Source of the DNA: Ferrimonas sp044433165
Lineage (GTDB): Bacteria > Pseudomonadota > Gammaproteobacteria > Enterobacterales > Shewanellaceae
NCBI GenBank assembly: GCA_044433165.1
Contig: JAWXTX010000049.1
Location: 1 to 17,430 of the forward strand
Direction of reading: 5' to 3'
Length of the DNA stretch: 17,430 nucleotides
How positions within the stretch are numbered: the stretch's first letter is position 1; each line of letters begins with the position of its first letter. Of the stretch, positions 14,750-17,430 are shown one piece after another. The notes below the pieces were generated by a model. The model ran no database searches. It was not told where the DNA came from and was given only the letters and a program-made list of their open reading frames with translations. The translations under genes were made by a program, and so were the position numbers.

Positions 14750-17430
14750 TCACGTTACGGTTTCATCTGGTAAGAGTTCCAATAGAGCTTGTAGTGGATG
14801 CCGATACTCTTGCCGTTCAAAACGTTTCGCTTGGCTACGACAAGAGTAGCCACTAATCAAGATTTCATCGAGTGGAGGATGCATATGCTCGGCCCAATTC
14901 ATTTCATATAAAGCCTTAGATTTGGGGTAATTAACCCGTTCATGGCCATAGGTACCCGCCATGCCGCAACAACCAACAGCAATCAATTGCAGCTCCCCAC
15001 CAAAATGCTGAAATAGCCGCTGCCATTGCTGGGCCCCTAACGGAGCAACACTGCTTTCAGTGCAATGACTCATTAACCGAAAAGAACGCTCTGCAAAGGT
15101 TTGAACCGGCCAGCGTTCAAGCTGAGTAATTAAAAACGGTGCTAATAGCTGCACTTGAAACTCAATCGCCTCAGCACCTAGCGCCTCAACGTATTCATCT
15201 TGGTAGCTCAACACCATCGCTGGATCAATACCAATTAACGGCAGCTGATACTGGCTCAAGCGATTCAGCCATTGGGTTGTGGCTGCGGCCGTAGCATTAA
15301 ATTTCGTTAAAAATCCTTTAATATGCTGCGGCTTACCATGCGCCAAGTAAGGCACAAGGTACGTTCGAAAGCCAAGCCGAGTTAGAAGTTCGAGTGCTTG
15401 TTCAACCACTTTGGCTTCGTAATGGCTGGTGAACGGATCTTGTACTAACAAAAGAGTATCGCTTTTTTCCTGTGCACTGAGCTGGCCAAGCAGCCATTCC
15501 AGTTGCGCCATCGTTGCGGGCTGCTCAGGACAACGCGTGCGCAAACTGGGTATCGATAACGCCGGTGCATCCAAGTAGCCCAAGTAATTTTTCAGTACCG
15601 ATTTGACCACAGCATTTTGCGATAACGAATTAATTAACCTAGGTATTTTTGCTTGATATGGCAATGTCGACTCTAAATTAGCCACCATATAATCGCTTAA
15701 CGGGCGTAAATAACGGCCATAATAATGCTGAAAAAATTCACTGCGCAGAGTCGGAATATCGACTTTTACAGGGCAAGCGCCAGAGCACGCTTTGCAGGCA
15801 AGACAAGTTTGCATCGCGCGATGCACCTCATGCGAAAAGTCCTCAGTGGCTTGCCGTGAGTTTTGCCAACGCCGCCATAAACTCGCGCTTTGAGGCGGGT
15901 TTTTGGCCAAATCAATGCCCTGCTCCGCCAGCAACCGCAGCCATTCACGCATCATCTCCGCTCGTCCCTTCGGGCTTTGCACTCGATCGCCAGAAAGTTT
16001 ATAAGAGGGGCACATCGGCGTTTGTTTTTGATAATTAAAACATAAACCATTGCCATTACAGCGAATCGCCCGCTCGTATTGGCGGCGGCTTAACACACTA
16101 ATTTCACCATTAAACTCGCCACGTAATGGCGATGCCAATGGCAACAATGGGCTGGGATCCGCTAATGGCGTGCAAATTTTACCGGGATTCAATTTATTGT
16201 TTGGGTCAAACCAGCTTTTAATTTGCCGCAGTGCCACAAATAATTCCCCGAAAACATCGGGGCCATATTTGGAACGGATCCCACGTCCATGTTCTCCCCA
16301 CATAAGGCCACCGTAACGCTGAGTCAGCTCGGCTACCTCATCCGACAAGCGATATAAGAGTTGTTGATCGTCAGGATCGGTCATATCCAAGGCAGGACGC
16401 ACATGCAACACCCCAGCATCCACATGGCCAAACATGCCATATTGAAGCTGTTCACGGTCAAGAATCGCCCGAAAGTCACGAATGAAATCCGCCAAGTGTT
16501 CCGGCGGCACAACCGTATCTTCGGCAAAAGGTTGAGGTTTTCGCACACCTTGCGTTGCGCCTAGCAAACCAACGGCTTTTTTGCGCATGGCATAAACTCG
16601 GCTGATGCTGGCCAGCTCTCGACACACCTTATAGCCTAAAACGGCCGGCGGTTGTTGCTGTAGGCGCTGTAATAAATGGCTAAGTCGCTGCTCGACATCG
16701 TCGTTATCACCAGCAAATTCCACCATATTAATGCCATCGAAACGAGCTTCATTTTCAATGTTTGGGCTCACTAAATCGGCTACTTCAAACCAGCTCACGT
16801 CTGCTTTTGCCAGCCCTAATACCGTAGCATCAATGGTTTCCACCACAGTTGCATTAGCCGCAACCAGCGCCGGTGCATCTCGCAGTGCACTATCAAAACT
16901 GTCGTATTGAATGTTGACCAATACCCGTGCAGAGGGAATAGGTAAAACTCGTAAAGTGGCCGTAACAACAAACCCCAAGGTTCCTTCTGCACCACAAATT
17001 AAACGAGTTAAATCAAGAGTATCTGTCTCAGCGTTATAACAATGTTTAAGATCATACCCCGTTAAAAAACGATTCAGTTTCGGAAAGCGTGCAGCAATAG
17101 CCGTTTGCTGTTGCTGGCAAAGTGCCATAACGGTATCCGCAAGAACTTTCGCTCTTCCAGTTAGTTGAACTCGTGCGCTCGCGTCCCAAGGCTGAGTGTC
17201 AATCACCGAGCCATCGTCTAAAACAACGGTGGCCGACAATACGTGATCGGATGTTTTCCCGTATACCAACGAACCCGCACCAGAAGCATCTGTGCTGATC
17301 ATACCGCCGATAGTGGCGCGATTAGAGGTCGATAAATCAGGGGCAAAAAAAAGCCCATGCGGCAGAAGCTGATCATTCAACACATCTTTAATAACGCCAG
17401 CTTGCACTTGAGCTTGTTGCTGTTCGCCAT
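14750..17430 (-). CDS. ydiJ: YdiJ-type FAD/Fe-S D-2-hydroxyacid (D-2-hydroxyglutarate) dehydrogenase, N-terminus cut
   Basis: A large flavin and iron-sulfur oxidoreductase matching E. coli YdiJ, a family now annotated as D-2-hydroxyglutarate dehydrogenase. The frame is open to the right edge; about 893 codons are present, so about 125 residues, including the first part of the FAD-binding domain, are missing. Numbering from Val at 17407: rest of the FAD_binding_4 domain (1-155, PDLSTSNRATIGGM and CGAEGTLG), FAD-oxidase C-terminal domain (about 160-415, GHVDAGVLHVRP, GEHGRGIRSKYG, NKLNPGKI), a CNGNGLC...MCPSY segment with Cys450, 456 and 466, a 4Fe-4S motif CLACKACSGACP (Cys535, 538, 541, 545), and a CCG domain (HCTES near 781, GCCGMAGTYGHE at 812). 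The GTG at 17407 is internal, not a start. Electrons probably pass from FAD through the Fe-S centre to a respiratory carrier. The exact substrate is inferred. Confidence 0.92.
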   Translation of the reverse strand, partial: GEQQQAQVQAGVIKDVLNDQLLPHGLFFAPDLSTSNRATIGGMISTDASGAGSLVYGKTSDHVLSATVVLDDGSVIDTQPWDASARVQLTGRAKVLADTVMALCQQQQTAIAARFPKLNRFLTGYDLKHCYNAETDTLDLTRLICGAEGTLGFVVTATLRVLPIPSARVLVNIQYDSFDSALRDAPALVAANATVVETIDATVLGLAKADVSWFEVADLVSPNIENEARFDGINMVEFAGDNDDVEQRLSHLLQRLQQQPPAVLGYKVCRELASISRVYAMRKKAVGLLGATQGVRKPQPFAEDTVVPPEHLADFIRDFRAILDREQLQYGMFGHVDAGVLHVRPALDMTDPDDQQLLYRLSDEVAELTQRYGGLMWGEHGRGIRSKYGPDVFGELFVALRQIKSWFDPNNKLNPGKICTPLADPSPLLPLASPLRGEFNGEISVLSRRQYERAIRCNGNGLCFNYQKQTPMCPSYKLSGDRVQSPKGRAEMMREWLRLLAEQGIDLAKNPPQSASLWRRWQNSRQATEDFSHEVHRAMQTCLACKACSGACPVKVDIPTLRSEFFQHYYGRYLRPLSDYMVANLESTLPYQAKIPRLINSLSQNAVVKSVLKNYLGYLDAPALSIPSLRTRCPEQPATMAQLEWLLGQLSAQEKSDTLLLVQDPFTSHYEAKVVEQALELLTRLGFRTYLVPYLAHGKPQHIKGFLTKFNATAAATTQWLNRLSQYQLPLIGIDPAMVLSYQDEYVEALGAEAIEFQVQLLAPFLITQLERWPVQTFAERSFRLMSHCTESSVAPLGAQQWQRLFQHFGGELQLIAVGCCGMAGTYGHERVNYPKSKALYEMNWAEHMHPPLDEILISGYSCRSQAKRFERQEYRHPLQALLELLPDETVT

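Noticed and set aside
14746..14765. CGTGA/TCACG dyad around the ydiJ stop as a terminator
   Set aside because: Five-base stem with no T tract after it.

Overview
The window reads as an ordinary chromosomal segment of a gammaproteobacterium of moderate GC content. CysK, DapE, YffB, the glycogen enzymes and YdiJ all resemble their E. coli counterparts at the motif level. The gene order (malQ joined to glgB-glgX-glgP, and a YffB-like gene followed by dapE and an M15 peptidase) points to a marine-type lineage such as Shewanella or other Alteromonadales/Aeromonadales relatives rather than to the enterics. That placement is inference from remembered gene order, not from a search. I see no rRNA, tRNA, CRISPR array, transposase or phage gene.

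Left part (1-8250, all on the minus strand): a tightly packed glycogen and maltodextrin operon read right to left, malQ (4-alpha-glucanotransferase), glgB (branching enzyme), glgX (debranching enzyme) and glgP (glycogen phosphorylase). Junctions are a direct abutment, a 4-bp ATGA-type overlap and a 3-bp gap. glgP runs off the left edge just before its PLP-lysine motif. Together these enzymes branch, shorten, debranch and recycle alpha-1,4-glucans. The biosynthetic genes glgC and glgA are not in the window and may lie beyond glgP.

A 304-bp divergent spacer (8251-8554) separates malQ from cysK. The plus-strand block holds cysK (8555-9529), followed by a hairpin terminator; a YffB/Spx-like ArsC-family gene (9747-10085); dapE (10329-11462); and an M15 D,D-carboxypeptidase-like gene that overlaps dapE by 7 bp (11456-12139). 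Cysteine synthesis, diaminopimelate synthesis and a peptidoglycan-type peptidase thus sit together.

Right part (12179-17430, minus strand): ydiJ, a large FAD and Fe-S dehydrogenase cut by the right edge; a DsdC-like LysR regulator 100 bp downstream; a MaoC-type double-hotdog protein; and a 149-residue cysteine- and histidine-containing protein I cannot assign. The last one converges on the M15 gene across a 39-bp spacer carrying an inverted repeat.

I found no convincing novel multi-gene system. The points most worth checking are small: a perfect 14-bp palindrome upstream of a predicted dapE promoter, the absence of a Shine-Dalgarno before dapE, an apparently cytoplasmic M15 peptidase coupled to dapE, the unassigned 149-residue protein, and a few inverted repeats in spacers.
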